From Polynucleobacter sp. KF022 (GTDB lineage: Bacteria > Pseudomonadota > Gammaproteobacteria > Burkholderiales > Burkholderiaceae), in assembly GCF_027924105.1 (NCBI RefSeq), contig NZ_AP026972.1, positions 1,240,001 through 1,304,000 on the forward strand: a stretch of DNA of 64,000 nt, in the 5' to 3' direction. The notes under the pieces were generated by a model. The model made no database searches. It was not told the origin of the DNA and was given only the letters and a program-made list of their open reading frames with translations. A program made the position numbers and the translations under genes. Positions 41,951 to 51,555 of the stretch are shown piece after piece. How positions within the stretch are numbered: position 1 is the stretch's first letter; the number at the start of each line of letters is the position of its first letter.

Positions 41951-43410
41951 ACGAAGAAATACTGATCAATATCACACCGCAAGAAACGCGAGTTGCTTTA
42001 ATTCAGCAAGGGGCGGTTCAAGAGCTGCAAATTGAACGCACTCGCCAACGCGGTATTGTGGGCAATATCTATTTAGCCAAAGTGGTTCGAGTTCTACCGG
42101 GTATGCAATCGGCATTTATCGAGATTGGACTAGAGCGCACTGCTTTTATGCACGTTGCTGATATCACGCAGAATAATCCTCAGGCACAAATTGAAAAATT
42201 ATTGTTTGAAGGTCAAACCCTTTTGGTACAAGTTCTTAAAGATCCTTTAGGTACAAAAGGTGCGCGCCTGACAACTCAACTCAGCATTGCTGGGCGTAAT
42301 TTGGTTTACCTACCGCCTGCTGGCAGCGATGCTGCTACCGAAAAATATATTGGCGTCTCTCAACGCATCGATCAACCCGAAGAGCGTGAAGCTATCAAGG
42401 CTCGTCTCGCTAGCTTAATGGCATCCGATGAAAAAGGTGGCATTATCGTGCGCACCAGCGCTCAGGATGCTTCCGATACTGAGCTGCAGCATGACATGCT
42501 GTACCTGCGCACCACTTGGGACAATATTCATGCGGCGATGAAAAATAATCCCGCGCCCACCCTGCTCTATCAAGACCTCAGCTTGGCAGAACGCGTCTTA
42601 CGCGATGTGGCTGGAGAAGAAACCACACAAATTCGGGTTGATTCGGCTGAGAATTTCGAGAAGTTGAAGGCTTTTACTAATGCTTACATGCCTAATCTTT
42701 TAGGCAAGCTGACATTGCATCGTGGTGAACGTGCACTCTTTGATTTATTTGATGTCGATGCTGAAATTAATAAGGCACTCGGTCGTCGAGTTGATCTCAA
42801 GTCCGGTGGCTATTTGATGATTGACCAAACCGAGTCTATGACAACGATTGATGTGAACACTGGCAGCTATGTTGGTGCGCGCAATCTGGATGACACAGTT
42901 TTCAAAACGAATTTGGAGGCAGCCCAAGCAATTGCAAGGCAGCTACGCTTGCGTAACCTCGGCGGGATCATCATCATTGATTTCATCGACATGGTTGGCA
43001 AAGATCATCAAGAGTCTGTATTACATGAGCTCAATCGAAATCTAGAACGTGATCATGCTCGCACTTCAGTAAGTGACTTCTCTGCGCTAGGCTTAGTGGA
43101 GATGACTCGTAAACGCACTCGCGAATCCTTAGCCCATATCACCTGCGAGCCCTGTGCTACCTGCCTTGGCAAGGGTGAAGTGAAAACTGCTCAAACTATT
43201 TGTTACGAGATTTTGCGCGAGATTGTGCGAGAGCACCGTCAATTTAACCCAAGAGAATTTAGAATCGTAGCAGCGCCCGATGTCATCGACCTCTTCCTAG
43301 AAGAAGAGAATCAATTCTTGGCACAGTTAGGTGACTTTATTGGTAAGCCAATTACCCTCCAGGCTGAAGGTAGCTTCCGCCAAGAGCAATACGATATTGT
43401 TCTGAGTTAA
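41947..43410 (+). CDS. rng: Ribonuclease G
   Basis: RNase E/G family endonuclease, 487 residues, processing 16S rRNA 5' end and some mRNAs. S1 domain near 35-120 (RGIVGNIYLAKVVRVLPGMQ), catalytic aspartates in TTIDVNTGSYVG and IIIDFIDM, and a cysteine cluster CEPCATC like the Zn-link. The RNase E scaffold domain is absent. maf-rng coupling by ATGA overlap is conserved in Proteobacteria. It ends 13 bp from the convergent msbA stop. Confidence 0.95.
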   Translation: MNEEILINITPQETRVALIQQGAVQELQIERTRQRGIVGNIYLAKVVRVLPGMQSAFIEIGLERTAFMHVADITQNNPQAQIEKLLFEGQTLLVQVLKDPLGTKGARLTTQLSIAGRNLVYLPPAGSDAATEKYIGVSQRIDQPEEREAIKARLASLMASDEKGGIIVRTSAQDASDTELQHDMLYLRTTWDNIHAAMKNNPAPTLLYQDLSLAERVLRDVAGEETTQIRVDSAENFEKLKAFTNAYMPNLLGKLTLHRGERALFDLFDVDAEINKALGRRVDLKSGGYLMIDQTESMTTIDVNTGSYVGARNLDDTVFKTNLEAAQAIARQLRLRNLGGIIIIDFIDMVGKDHQESVLHELNRNLERDHARTSVSDFSALGLVEMTRKRTRESLAHITCEPCATCLGKGEVKTAQTICYEILREIVREHRQFNPREFRIVAAPDVIDLFLEEENQFLAQLGDFIGKPITLQAEGSFRQEQYDIVLS

Positions 43411-43423
43411 ACCTACTCGTTAA

Positions 43424-45187
43424 TTAAGCGTTAGAAAATTGGATGCGATGCAGGTTGGCATAGAGTCCATCTTGCTTAATCAAATCTTCGTGTGAGCCAT
43501 TTTCTACAATCTGGCCATGCTCTAACACCACAATACGATCAGCATGTTCAATAGTTGACAAGCGGTGAGCAATTACCAAAGTAGTTCTACCCGCCATAAG
43601 GCGATCAAGCGCATCCTGCACTTGGCGCTCAGACTCTGAATCCAGGGCTGAAGTGGCTTCGTCCAAAATCAAAATTGGGGCATTTTTATAGATTGCGCGC
43701 GCTATCGCCATACGCTGGCGTTGCCCGCCAGATAAGCGATTACCGTTATCACCCACCATCGAATCAATACCCTCAGGCAATTCTTTAATGAGTGCGGTCA
43801 GATTCGCAGCCTCTAAGGCCTCTATCACTCGGCCACGATCAATTGCCTCTTGAGTATCTGCGCCATATGCCACGTTTGCCGCAATCGTATCGTTAAAGAG
43901 GATCACATCTTGACTGACGAATGCAATTTGCTTACGAACATCAGCCAACACAATATCTTCCAGGGGAATATCGTCCAAGAAAATATGGCCGCTAGTTGGC
44001 TTATAGAAGCGCGGCAATAAATTGACGAGCGTGGATTTGCCACCACCCGATGGGCCAACGAAGGCCACAACTTCGCCCGGCTTAATGCTGAGATTGATAT
44101 TACGTAAAGCATCTTTACGCCCCACCTCTTGTTGATACGAAAAACCAACATCATCAAAGCGAATAGCGCCTTTTGCTTTTTCTAAAGATCGCATATTGAG
44201 CTTGCGATCCTCATCCTCCTCAAATGGCTCATCCATCATGCCAAAGACCATTTCAGCAGCAGTCAAGCCACGCTGAAGGGGTTGATTAATGTCAGCCAAA
44301 TGCTTAAGTGGTGAAATGACCAACATCATGGCGGTAATAAAGGCCGCAAAGCCGCCAACAGTCGTGCCTTCAGTGGCAGATTGCATCAATGCAATAACCA
44401 ATACTACGGATAAAGCCATGGAGGCAATTAGCTGGGTAATGGGCTGATTTAGGCCGCCAGCTACTGCAGACTTCAAGGCAAACTGACGTGCACGCTCAGC
44501 CTTTTGTCTAAAGCGATTCATTTCATATTCTTCAGCACCATGTACTTTGACAATTTTGTAACCCGCGGCAGCTTCTTCAACGATATAAGCTAAATCGCTG
44601 GTGAGCGTTTGCTGTTCTCTATTCAGCGATCTCAAGCGGCGATTCACTTTACTCATGACAAATGCAATTACAGGGAAAATAATCAGGACAACTAATGTCA
44701 ATTGCCAGTTCAAATAAATTAAATATCCCATTAAGCCAATAACCGTCAACAAGTCACGCACCAAACTAATCAACATGCCACCCATCACTGAGAGAACATT
44801 ATTTACCTCAAACACAACGGCATTGATTAATTTAGATGCGGAGTTCTGCTGGAAAAAACTTGTCTTTGCATGCAATAAAGTTTGAAACATTTGCTCCCGT
44901 AACTTGAGCAATACTGAATTAATCACGCGGGATAGCAAATAATTGGAGAAGAACTGAGCCAAACTGCGGACCAATGCAAGGCCCACTAAGAAAACCGGCA
45001 CTTGCCAAAGCTTGCTATTGAGCTGACCAGTAAAGCCGCGGTCTAAAAGAGGCTTCATTAATGCCGGGATGGAGGTCTCGGCAGCAGCCACTACCGCCAT
45101 AGCCAGTAGGGAGCCAGTTATCAAGCCAATATGGGGCTTTAGGTACGTAATTAAGCGATTTAGTGCGGTACGGTCTTTAGCATTCAT
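43424..45187 (-). CDS. msbA: Lipid A/LPS flippase ATPase MsbA
   Basis: Homodimeric ABC exporter flipping lipid A-core across the inner membrane. 587 residues: six-helix membrane domain (about 20-320) and nucleotide-binding domain with GPSGGGKSTL (Walker A), LSGGQRQR (signature), ILILDEATSALD (Walker B) and AHRLST. The ATG at 45187 (MNAKDRTALNRL) fits MsbA; the upstream frame enters the opposite glycosyltransferase gene. The divergent gene starts only 10 bp away. Confidence 0.95.
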   Translation of the reverse strand: MNAKDRTALNRLITYLKPHIGLITGSLLAMAVVAAAETSIPALMKPLLDRGFTGQLNSKLWQVPVFLVGLALVRSLAQFFSNYLLSRVINSVLLKLREQMFQTLLHAKTSFFQQNSASKLINAVVFEVNNVLSVMGGMLISLVRDLLTVIGLMGYLIYLNWQLTLVVLIIFPVIAFVMSKVNRRLRSLNREQQTLTSDLAYIVEEAAAGYKIVKVHGAEEYEMNRFRQKAERARQFALKSAVAGGLNQPITQLIASMALSVVLVIALMQSATEGTTVGGFAAFITAMMLVISPLKHLADINQPLQRGLTAAEMVFGMMDEPFEEDEDRKLNMRSLEKAKGAIRFDDVGFSYQQEVGRKDALRNINLSIKPGEVVAFVGPSGGGKSTLVNLLPRFYKPTSGHIFLDDIPLEDIVLADVRKQIAFVSQDVILFNDTIAANVAYGADTQEAIDRGRVIEALEAANLTALIKELPEGIDSMVGDNGNRLSGGQRQRMAIARAIYKNAPILILDEATSALDSESERQVQDALDRLMAGRTTLVIAHRLSTIEHADRIVVLEHGQIVENGSHEDLIKQDGLYANLHRIQFSNA

Positions 45188-45197
45188 ATAATGAATT

Positions 45198-45959
45198 ATG
45201 CCCACGTTATCCGTCATACTCATCACCCGCAATGAAGAGGCCAATTTGGCCGACTGTCTGGCCTCCCTAGAGGGGATTGCCCAGCAGATCGTGATTGTAG
45301 ATACCAATAGCGCTGACCGCACCCTAGAAATAGCCCAAAACCATGGGGCAACCATCTCCCAGCCTTCAGACTGGCCTGGATTTGGCCCCCAAAAGAACCG
45401 GGCCCTAGATCTCGCAACAGGCGATTGGGTACTCTCTTTGGACGCCGATGAAAGGTTAACTCCTGCCCTGCGCTCAGAAATCCAGACGGCAATTCACCAT
45501 AGCGCTCATGTGGACTGCTTTGCTATTCCCAGATTGTCTTGGTATTGCGGTCGATTTATCCGCCACTCCGGATGGAGCCCTGATTATGTTGACCGTCTCT
45601 TTAAGCGTGGTACTGCCCGCTTCTCTGATGACCTGGTGCATGAAAGACTCATTCCTAATGGGCAGGTCGCCAAACTAGAAAACCCGATGTTGCATTACAG
45701 TTTTATGAACTACTCCCAAGTTTTGCAAAAACTTGATCGCTATTCGACTGCATCGGCAGAGCAAGCATTTGCCAAGGGCAAAACTAGCAGTCCTCTAAAA
45801 GCCGTTCTTCATGGTGTTTGGGCATTTATTCGCACGTATATTATTCGCGCAGGTTTTTTAGATGGCGCGCAAGGGTTTGCTTTGGCTGTATCCAATGGTC
45901 AAGGTACTTACTACCGCTATATCAAGCTCTGGCACCTCAACCAGGAAGCGAATAAATGA
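45198..45959 (+). CDS. Family 2 glycosyltransferase, KdtX/WaaE-like
   Basis: A 253-residue GT-A enzyme: LSVILITRNEEANLADCLASL start, DTNSADRTLEIA, LSLDADERLTPAL (DxD). The compact size and IPRLSWYCGRFIRHSGWSPDYVDRLF resemble WaaE/KdtX glucosyltransferases of the LPS inner core. Membership in the LPS core operon is supported by msbA and heptosyltransferase next to it. TATAAT ends 5 nt before the ATG and there is no Shine-Dalgarno. Overlaps the next gene by 4 bp. Confidence 0.88.
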   Translation: MPTLSVILITRNEEANLADCLASLEGIAQQIVIVDTNSADRTLEIAQNHGATISQPSDWPGFGPQKNRALDLATGDWVLSLDADERLTPALRSEIQTAIHHSAHVDCFAIPRLSWYCGRFIRHSGWSPDYVDRLFKRGTARFSDDLVHERLIPNGQVAKLENPMLHYSFMNYSQVLQKLDRYSTASAEQAFAKGKTSSPLKAVLHGVWAFIRTYIIRAGFLDGAQGFALAVSNGQGTYYRYIKLWHLNQEANK

Positions 45960-46735
45960 TTTCGATTTTGTTGGCCACCTACAACTGGCCACAAGCGCTC
46001 AAGCTTTGTCTCGAATCACTCGCAACCCAAACAGATAAAGACTTTGAGATCATCATTGCCGATGATGGCTCCACCGAGAGCACCAAACAGGTCATTGAAT
46101 CGTTCAAGCATTCATCTCCCATAGCCATTACTCATTTATGGCAAGAAGATATTGGTTTTCGGAAAACCAAAATACTCAATCAAGCGATTGATGCAGCCCA
46201 TGGTGACTACCTGGTATTTCTGGATGGGGATTGCATTGTTCAGCCTGACTTTATAGCGCGGCATCGCGCATTGGCACAAAAAGGATATCTCGTCACCGGC
46301 AGCCGAGTGTTACTTAGTGAAGATCTCACGAAGGAGTTACTCTCCTGGCCTCAATGGAACTTCTCCGCCTTCTGCACAGCTCTATTCAGCAAAAGAATTG
46401 CTGGAGGCATTAATAAATACTGGCCTCTCAAAATAAAACTGGGTAATGGCTCATGGCGTGATTACAAAAAGTTTGTCTGGCGCCGTATCAAGGGTTGTAA
46501 TATGGCCTGCTGGAAATCAGATGCTAAAGCCATTAATGGCTTTGATGAAACCATGACTGGTTGGGGCCATGAAGATGCGGATTTTGTTTTTAGAATGCAG
46601 CATCATGGCATCACCCGTAAATCGGGCTCTTGGTCGACTGAAGTGCTGCACCTTTTCCATAAAATTCATGATCAAAGCAATGCTGCTGAGAACGCACGGC
46701 GTGTGCGTGAAAAAATCATGGCAAAGGCACTGTAA
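45956..46735 (+). CDS. Family 2 glycosyltransferase with galactosyltransferase-type C-terminus
   Basis: A 259-residue GT-A enzyme: MISILLATYNWPQALKLCLE, IIADDGSTESTK, FLDGDCIVQPDF (DxD) and the C-terminal MTGWGHEDADF motif, typical of LPS or capsule transferases of the glyco_transf_7C type. Coupled to the preceding gene by ATGA overlap. Probably adds a core or O-chain sugar; donor unknown. Confidence 0.85.
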   Translation: MISILLATYNWPQALKLCLESLATQTDKDFEIIIADDGSTESTKQVIESFKHSSPIAITHLWQEDIGFRKTKILNQAIDAAHGDYLVFLDGDCIVQPDFIARHRALAQKGYLVTGSRVLLSEDLTKELLSWPQWNFSAFCTALFSKRIAGGINKYWPLKIKLGNGSWRDYKKFVWRRIKGCNMACWKSDAKAINGFDETMTGWGHEDADFVFRMQHHGITRKSGSWSTEVLHLFHKIHDQSNAAENARRVREKIMAKAL

Positions 46736-46749
46736 ATACTCATACTGCT

Positions 46750-47907
46750 ATGACGAATTACTCTACCCTCAAGCCTAAGAGAGTGCTATTCATTGCCACA
46801 CGGCAGATTGGTGACGTGCTGGTAACAACCCCCCTTATTAGCAAGGCTAGAGAGCTCTGGCCAGATGCGGAGTTTCACTTTTTGGGATATCGCGGCAAGC
46901 TAGAGATGCTGCATGGCAATCCCGATATCGCTGAGATCATCGAGACATCTGATCGCCCAGGATTTCGTGAATACCTCTCTCTATTCAATCGTTTATTTCA
47001 GCGCTATGACCTAGCTGTTGTAACCCAACCCAGTGATCGCGCATACCTGTATGGTCTGGTGTCAGCTTTTAGAAGAATTGGTGTTCTCGGTGGTCACCCC
47101 CAAGGCAAAGATGCCGAAGATCAACATAAGCGCACCAAGAGCAATAAACAAAATGCATGGAAGAAATTGATTTGCTTGCATACCGTCGATGTGGATTACT
47201 TTAATCAACACGTCATTACCGAAAAGCTGCGCCTACTAGAAGCTTTCTTTAAAAATTCTGCGCAATTATTTTCTAAGCCGATATCAGTCACACCCCCAGC
47301 AGGCGAGCCTTTAACGCCTATCATTGCCGGCGAACTCAAGCAGCCCTATATTGTTGTTCACCCAGGACCGCTGACTGCTTATAAACGCTGGCCATTAGCG
47401 TACTGGCAGGAACTTATTACGTGGCTAGTGAAACAAAGATTTCAGGTGGTGTTGAGCGCCTCTCCGGCCAAGCAAGATGTACAACTGAATCACGACATCA
47501 TGTCTTTGTTGGCGGAAGATATAAAGAGTCAGGTGATTAACGCTGCTGGCAAGTTATCCATTCCACAGGCGGGGACGCTCATTCGCAGTGCTACTGTATA
47601 CATTGGAGTAGATACGTCCATTACGCATTTAGCAGCAGCTTGCAATACTCCTACTATCGCCCTCTTTGGTGCCACACCCCCAACCAACTTTGGCCCATGG
47701 CCTAATGGTTTTGTAGGTGAGCAGCCTTTTCAACTACGTGCTCGCTCACAAACTGTGGGTAATGTCACTATTTTGCAAGGTCCAGGTGAATGCGTACCTT
47801 GCCGCAAAGCAGGTTGTCTTGATAAAGCGGATAGCTATAGCGAGTGTTTGGATCTACTAGAGCCTAAACAAGTAATTGAAGCGATTCAAAAAGCGCTAGC
47901 AAACTAA
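46750..47907 (+). CDS. Family 9 glycosyltransferase (heptosyltransferase-like)
   Basis: A 385-residue GT-B enzyme with RVLFIATRQIGDVLVTTPLI start, VVHPGPLTAYKRWP in the middle, GVDTSITHLAAACNTPTIALFGATPP in the nucleotide-sugar domain and a Cys-rich CVPCRKAGCLDK segment near the end, as in several WaaQ-like enzymes. It should transfer L,D-heptose to the LPS inner core. It starts 14 bp after the preceding GT and ends 28 bp from the convergent dnaE. Confidence 0.88.
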   Translation: MTNYSTLKPKRVLFIATRQIGDVLVTTPLISKARELWPDAEFHFLGYRGKLEMLHGNPDIAEIIETSDRPGFREYLSLFNRLFQRYDLAVVTQPSDRAYLYGLVSAFRRIGVLGGHPQGKDAEDQHKRTKSNKQNAWKKLICLHTVDVDYFNQHVITEKLRLLEAFFKNSAQLFSKPISVTPPAGEPLTPIIAGELKQPYIVVHPGPLTAYKRWPLAYWQELITWLVKQRFQVVLSASPAKQDVQLNHDIMSLLAEDIKSQVINAAGKLSIPQAGTLIRSATVYIGVDTSITHLAAACNTPTIALFGATPPTNFGPWPNGFVGEQPFQLRARSQTVGNVTILQGPGECVPCRKAGCLDKADSYSECLDLLEPKQVIEAIQKALAN

Positions 47908-47934
47908 ATTAGCGACAACACTAAAAAAATATTC

Positions 47935-50900
47935 TTAGTGGTACTGAACCTGCACAGGGTCTTTTTGTTTGGAAGCCAAAATCTGATTCAGGCCATGCAA
48001 ACAAGCGTCGTCTGGATAGATGCGCAGCTCTTCTGGGAACTGCATTAAACAGGCGCCGCCGCTAGTTGTCACCGCAGCAGTCAACATCAAGCCCTTCATG
48101 CCATCATTTGATCCTGGTACAGCTGGAGCAGTAGCTCCTAACTTAGGATCTCTGACACGATTGGCCATCAAGTAAGGATTAATTTGACTGCGAAGCATCT
48201 TGATATCGATGGCGTTATCAATACAGACATGGACGTTGCGAGCAAAACGCATTCGAGCACCGGTAATATCCATAACAGCCTCAGACACAATCCGCATACC
48301 GCCTGAGAACTTATCTGGGGTCACATTCACTTTAGCAACCAATAGCTCGTCTTCTTTGAGCCATGAGCGATTGGGTTCATATACTTCGCTATACAAAGTT
48401 ACCTCTAAAGCTGCAGTGCCATCATCGATGGTTGCAATCATCATACGACCGCGCTGGCCAGTCAACATCCGCGCTGAAGTGATAATGCCAGCGATCAGCT
48501 GATCTTTGCCTTCAGTGACTTTTGATAAAGGTTGACGAATGAAGTGGGAGGTCTCGTCACGATAGGCATCAAACATATGACCCGTTAAACAAAGTCCTAA
48601 AGCATTCTTCTCTTCTTGCAGACGCTTCTTTTCAGACCAAACAGGCTCGCGTACTAACTCTGGTAGATGGCGATTCTCTTCGCCAGCATCTTCAAACAAG
48701 CTCACCTGGTGAATCGAAGCCTCAGCTTGCTCGGCAGCTTCAATCGCTCTTGCTAAAGAAGCAAGTAAGGTAGAGCGAATGTCATACAAATTACCACCGG
48801 CAGGCACGGAGTCACGATACAGGCTATCAAATGCACCAGCACGCATGAGCGCTTCTATAGCACGGCGATTCACCTGGCGACGATCTACGCGCGCGCAGAA
48901 ATCAAACAAATCTTTAAATGGGCCGCCGGTTTCTCGTGCTTTAACTATAGATTCAATTGCTGCCTCACCAGTGCCACGCACCGCGCCCAAGCCATAACGA
49001 ATATGACTAATCGGGGAATCTGGTGCTGCATCAGGTGCACGCAATGGCGTGAAATCATAAACTCCCGTATTAATGTCTGGTGAGAACACCCGAATGTTGT
49101 TGGCCAAGCAATCGTCATACAGAATCTTTACCTTATCGGTGTCATCCATAGCGAGCGATAAGTTGGCCGCCATAAATTCAGCTGGGTAATACGCCTTAAG
49201 CCAAGCAGTTTGATAGGCTAGAAGTGCATATGCAGCAGCGTGAGACTTATTAAATCCATAGCCCGCAAAACGCTCCATCAAGTCATAGATCTCGTTGGCC
49301 TTACCTTCAGAGATACCACCGGCTTTTGCGCCATCGCTAAAGATCTTGCGATGCTGCGCCATTTCTTCTGGCTTTTTCTTACCCATCGCACGACGCAACA
49401 TGTCAGCGCCGCCTAATGAGTAGCCGCCAATCATCTGTGCCATCTGCATCACCTGCTCTTGGTAAACCATGATGCCGTAGGTTTCACGCAAAACAGGCTC
49501 AATACGCGGATCGGGATACTCTACTTTTTGACGGCCATGCTTACGCTCAATAAAGTCTGGGATCAAATCCATTGGACCTGGGCGATACAATGCCACCAAA
49601 GCAATGATGTCTTCAAAGCGGTCGGGCTTGGCTTCACGCAGCATGCCTTGCATACCGCGGCTTTCTAGCTGGAATACTGCGACAGTATTAGCACGCTTGA
49701 GAACATCAAATGCTTTTTCATCATCGAGCGGTATCTCCCCAATATTCCAATCTCTGCGATCAGCATGTAAAGTTTTAATCCAGCGCTCTGCAGCCGCCAA
49801 GATGGTTAGGGTGGTTAAGCCCAAGAAATCGAACTTTACCAATCCAATCGCTTCTACGTCATCTTTATCAAACTGACTAATGACGGAGCTACTGTCTTGA
49901 TCTTTACTTTCTTGGGTATACAGTGGACAAAAATCAGTGAGACGCCCAGGAGCAATCAACACACCACCCGCGTGCATACCGACGTTACGAGTCATGCCTT
50001 CTAACTGCTGCGCCAAAGATAGTAATTGACGCACCTCGTCTTCATTCTTCTCGCGTTCGGCTAATTGCTTCTCTTCCTTCTTTGCCATCTCAATAGTCAT
50101 ATATTGACCTGGCTTATTCGGCACCAGCTTAGCAATGCCATCCACAAAGTTATAGCCCTGCTCTAGTACGCGACCCACATCGCGAATCGCCGCTCTAGCA
50201 GCCATCGTTCCAAAAGTCGCAATCTGACTGACTGCATCCTTACCGTATTTATCTTTTACGTACTGGATCACACGGTCACGACCGTGCTGACAGAAGTCAA
50301 TATCGAAGTCGGGCATCGATACCCGCTCTGGATTTAAGAAGCGCTCAAAGAGCAAGTTGTAACGCAGTGGATCTAAGTCGGTAATACCGAGTGAGTAAGC
50401 CACTAAAGAGCCTGCACCAGATCCACGGCCTGGACCCACCGGTACGCCATTATTTTTTGCCCAGTTGATAAAGTCGGCCACGATTAAGAAGTAGCCTGGG
50501 AAGCCCATTTGAGAAATGGTCTTCACCTCGAACACTAAACGCTCGTGATAACGCGCCATTTCTTTTTCGCGCTCTTCTGCATCTGGGAAGTTGCGCTCCA
50601 TATGGCGCTTTAAACCGATCTCAGATTGTTGCAATAAATAATCTTCCAAACTAATTCCAGGCGGAATTGGAAAATCCGGCAAGCGCGGCTGACCTAAAAC
50701 TAAAGAGAGATTGCATCGCTTAGCGATTTCAACCGAGTTGGCTATGGCTACTGGCAAATCAGCGAAACGCTTTTCCATCTCCTCTTGAGTGAGGAAGTAT
50801 TGCTCTTCATTAAACTTTTTAGTGCGGCGAGGATTGCCCAGCAATTCACCTTCGGCAATACAGACACGGGCCTCATGCGCCGTGAAATCACTTCTCTGCA

Positions 50901-51552
50901 TGAACTGCACTGGGTGGGTTGCAACTACTGGTAAATCCAAATCACTAGCTAGATGACATGCCAGTTGCAGTTGTTTTTCATCCTGAGGATTGCCGCCGCG
51001 CTGAACTTCAATATAGAAAGACTTTGGGAATAGCTTTTCATAACGCCGCGCAACAATCTTGGCATGATCTTCTTGGCCGGCTAACAATGCTGTTCCAACC
51101 TCACCCATACGCGCACCTGAGAGTGCAATCAATCCATAAGACAAAGTGCGTTTTGCTGCTTTATCTTCCGCTTTAGCGGCAGGCTCACTAAACCAAGCTG
51201 AATCCACTTCAGCGCGACCGCGAGATTGATTATCGAGAGATGCTCTACTGAGCAACTCACATAAATTGAGATAGCCAGAATGGTTTTGTACCAATAACAG
51301 TAAACGATAGGGCTGATCCGGATCCTGAGGATTGCTAATCCAAACGTCAGCACCCGCAATCGGCTTGATACCACTCGAGCGTGCAGCAGTGTAAAAACGC
51401 ACCAAACCAAATAAATTACTTAAATCCGTGATGGCTAGGGCACCCATCTCGTCTTTGACAGCTGCTGCGACCGCATCATCAATGCGAACGACTCCATCCG
51501 TAATCGAAAACTCGGAATGGACGCGGAGATGAACAAAACGGGGTGAAGCCAT
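47935..51552 (-). CDS. dnaE: DNA polymerase III alpha subunit
   Basis: Replicative polymerase, 1205 residues (E. coli 1160). N-terminal PHP domain (RFVHLRVHSEFSITDGVVRI), palm with catalytic DFDIDF at about 415-420, fingers, helix-hairpin-helix (around ALMRAGAFDSLYR) and OB domain (LIAGIITSARMLTGQRGRMM). ATG at 51552. No Shine-Dalgarno; a TAAAAT hexamer ends 6 nt upstream. The start codon is 3 bp from the divergent gluQ start. Confidence 0.97.
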   Translation of the reverse strand: MASPRFVHLRVHSEFSITDGVVRIDDAVAAAVKDEMGALAITDLSNLFGLVRFYTAARSSGIKPIAGADVWISNPQDPDQPYRLLLLVQNHSGYLNLCELLSRASLDNQSRGRAEVDSAWFSEPAAKAEDKAAKRTLSYGLIALSGARMGEVGTALLAGQEDHAKIVARRYEKLFPKSFYIEVQRGGNPQDEKQLQLACHLASDLDLPVVATHPVQFMQRSDFTAHEARVCIAEGELLGNPRRTKKFNEEQYFLTQEEMEKRFADLPVAIANSVEIAKRCNLSLVLGQPRLPDFPIPPGISLEDYLLQQSEIGLKRHMERNFPDAEEREKEMARYHERLVFEVKTISQMGFPGYFLIVADFINWAKNNGVPVGPGRGSGAGSLVAYSLGITDLDPLRYNLLFERFLNPERVSMPDFDIDFCQHGRDRVIQYVKDKYGKDAVSQIATFGTMAARAAIRDVGRVLEQGYNFVDGIAKLVPNKPGQYMTIEMAKKEEKQLAEREKNEDEVRQLLSLAQQLEGMTRNVGMHAGGVLIAPGRLTDFCPLYTQESKDQDSSSVISQFDKDDVEAIGLVKFDFLGLTTLTILAAAERWIKTLHADRRDWNIGEIPLDDEKAFDVLKRANTVAVFQLESRGMQGMLREAKPDRFEDIIALVALYRPGPMDLIPDFIERKHGRQKVEYPDPRIEPVLRETYGIMVYQEQVMQMAQMIGGYSLGGADMLRRAMGKKKPEEMAQHRKIFSDGAKAGGISEGKANEIYDLMERFAGYGFNKSHAAAYALLAYQTAWLKAYYPAEFMAANLSLAMDDTDKVKILYDDCLANNIRVFSPDINTGVYDFTPLRAPDAAPDSPISHIRYGLGAVRGTGEAAIESIVKARETGGPFKDLFDFCARVDRRQVNRRAIEALMRAGAFDSLYRDSVPAGGNLYDIRSTLLASLARAIEAAEQAEASIHQVSLFEDAGEENRHLPELVREPVWSEKKRLQEEKNALGLCLTGHMFDAYRDETSHFIRQPLSKVTEGKDQLIAGIITSARMLTGQRGRMMIATIDDGTAALEVTLYSEVYEPNRSWLKEDELLVAKVNVTPDKFSGGMRIVSEAVMDITGARMRFARNVHVCIDNAIDIKMLRSQINPYLMANRVRDPKLGATAPAVPGSNDGMKGLMLTAAVTTSGGACLMQFPEELRIYPDDACLHGLNQILASKQKDPVQVQYH

Positions 51553-51555
51553 GAG

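Noticed and set aside
45956..47907. Horizontally acquired LPS island
   Set aside because: Base composition and codon use look like the neighbours by eye and the genes sit in a normal msbA context.
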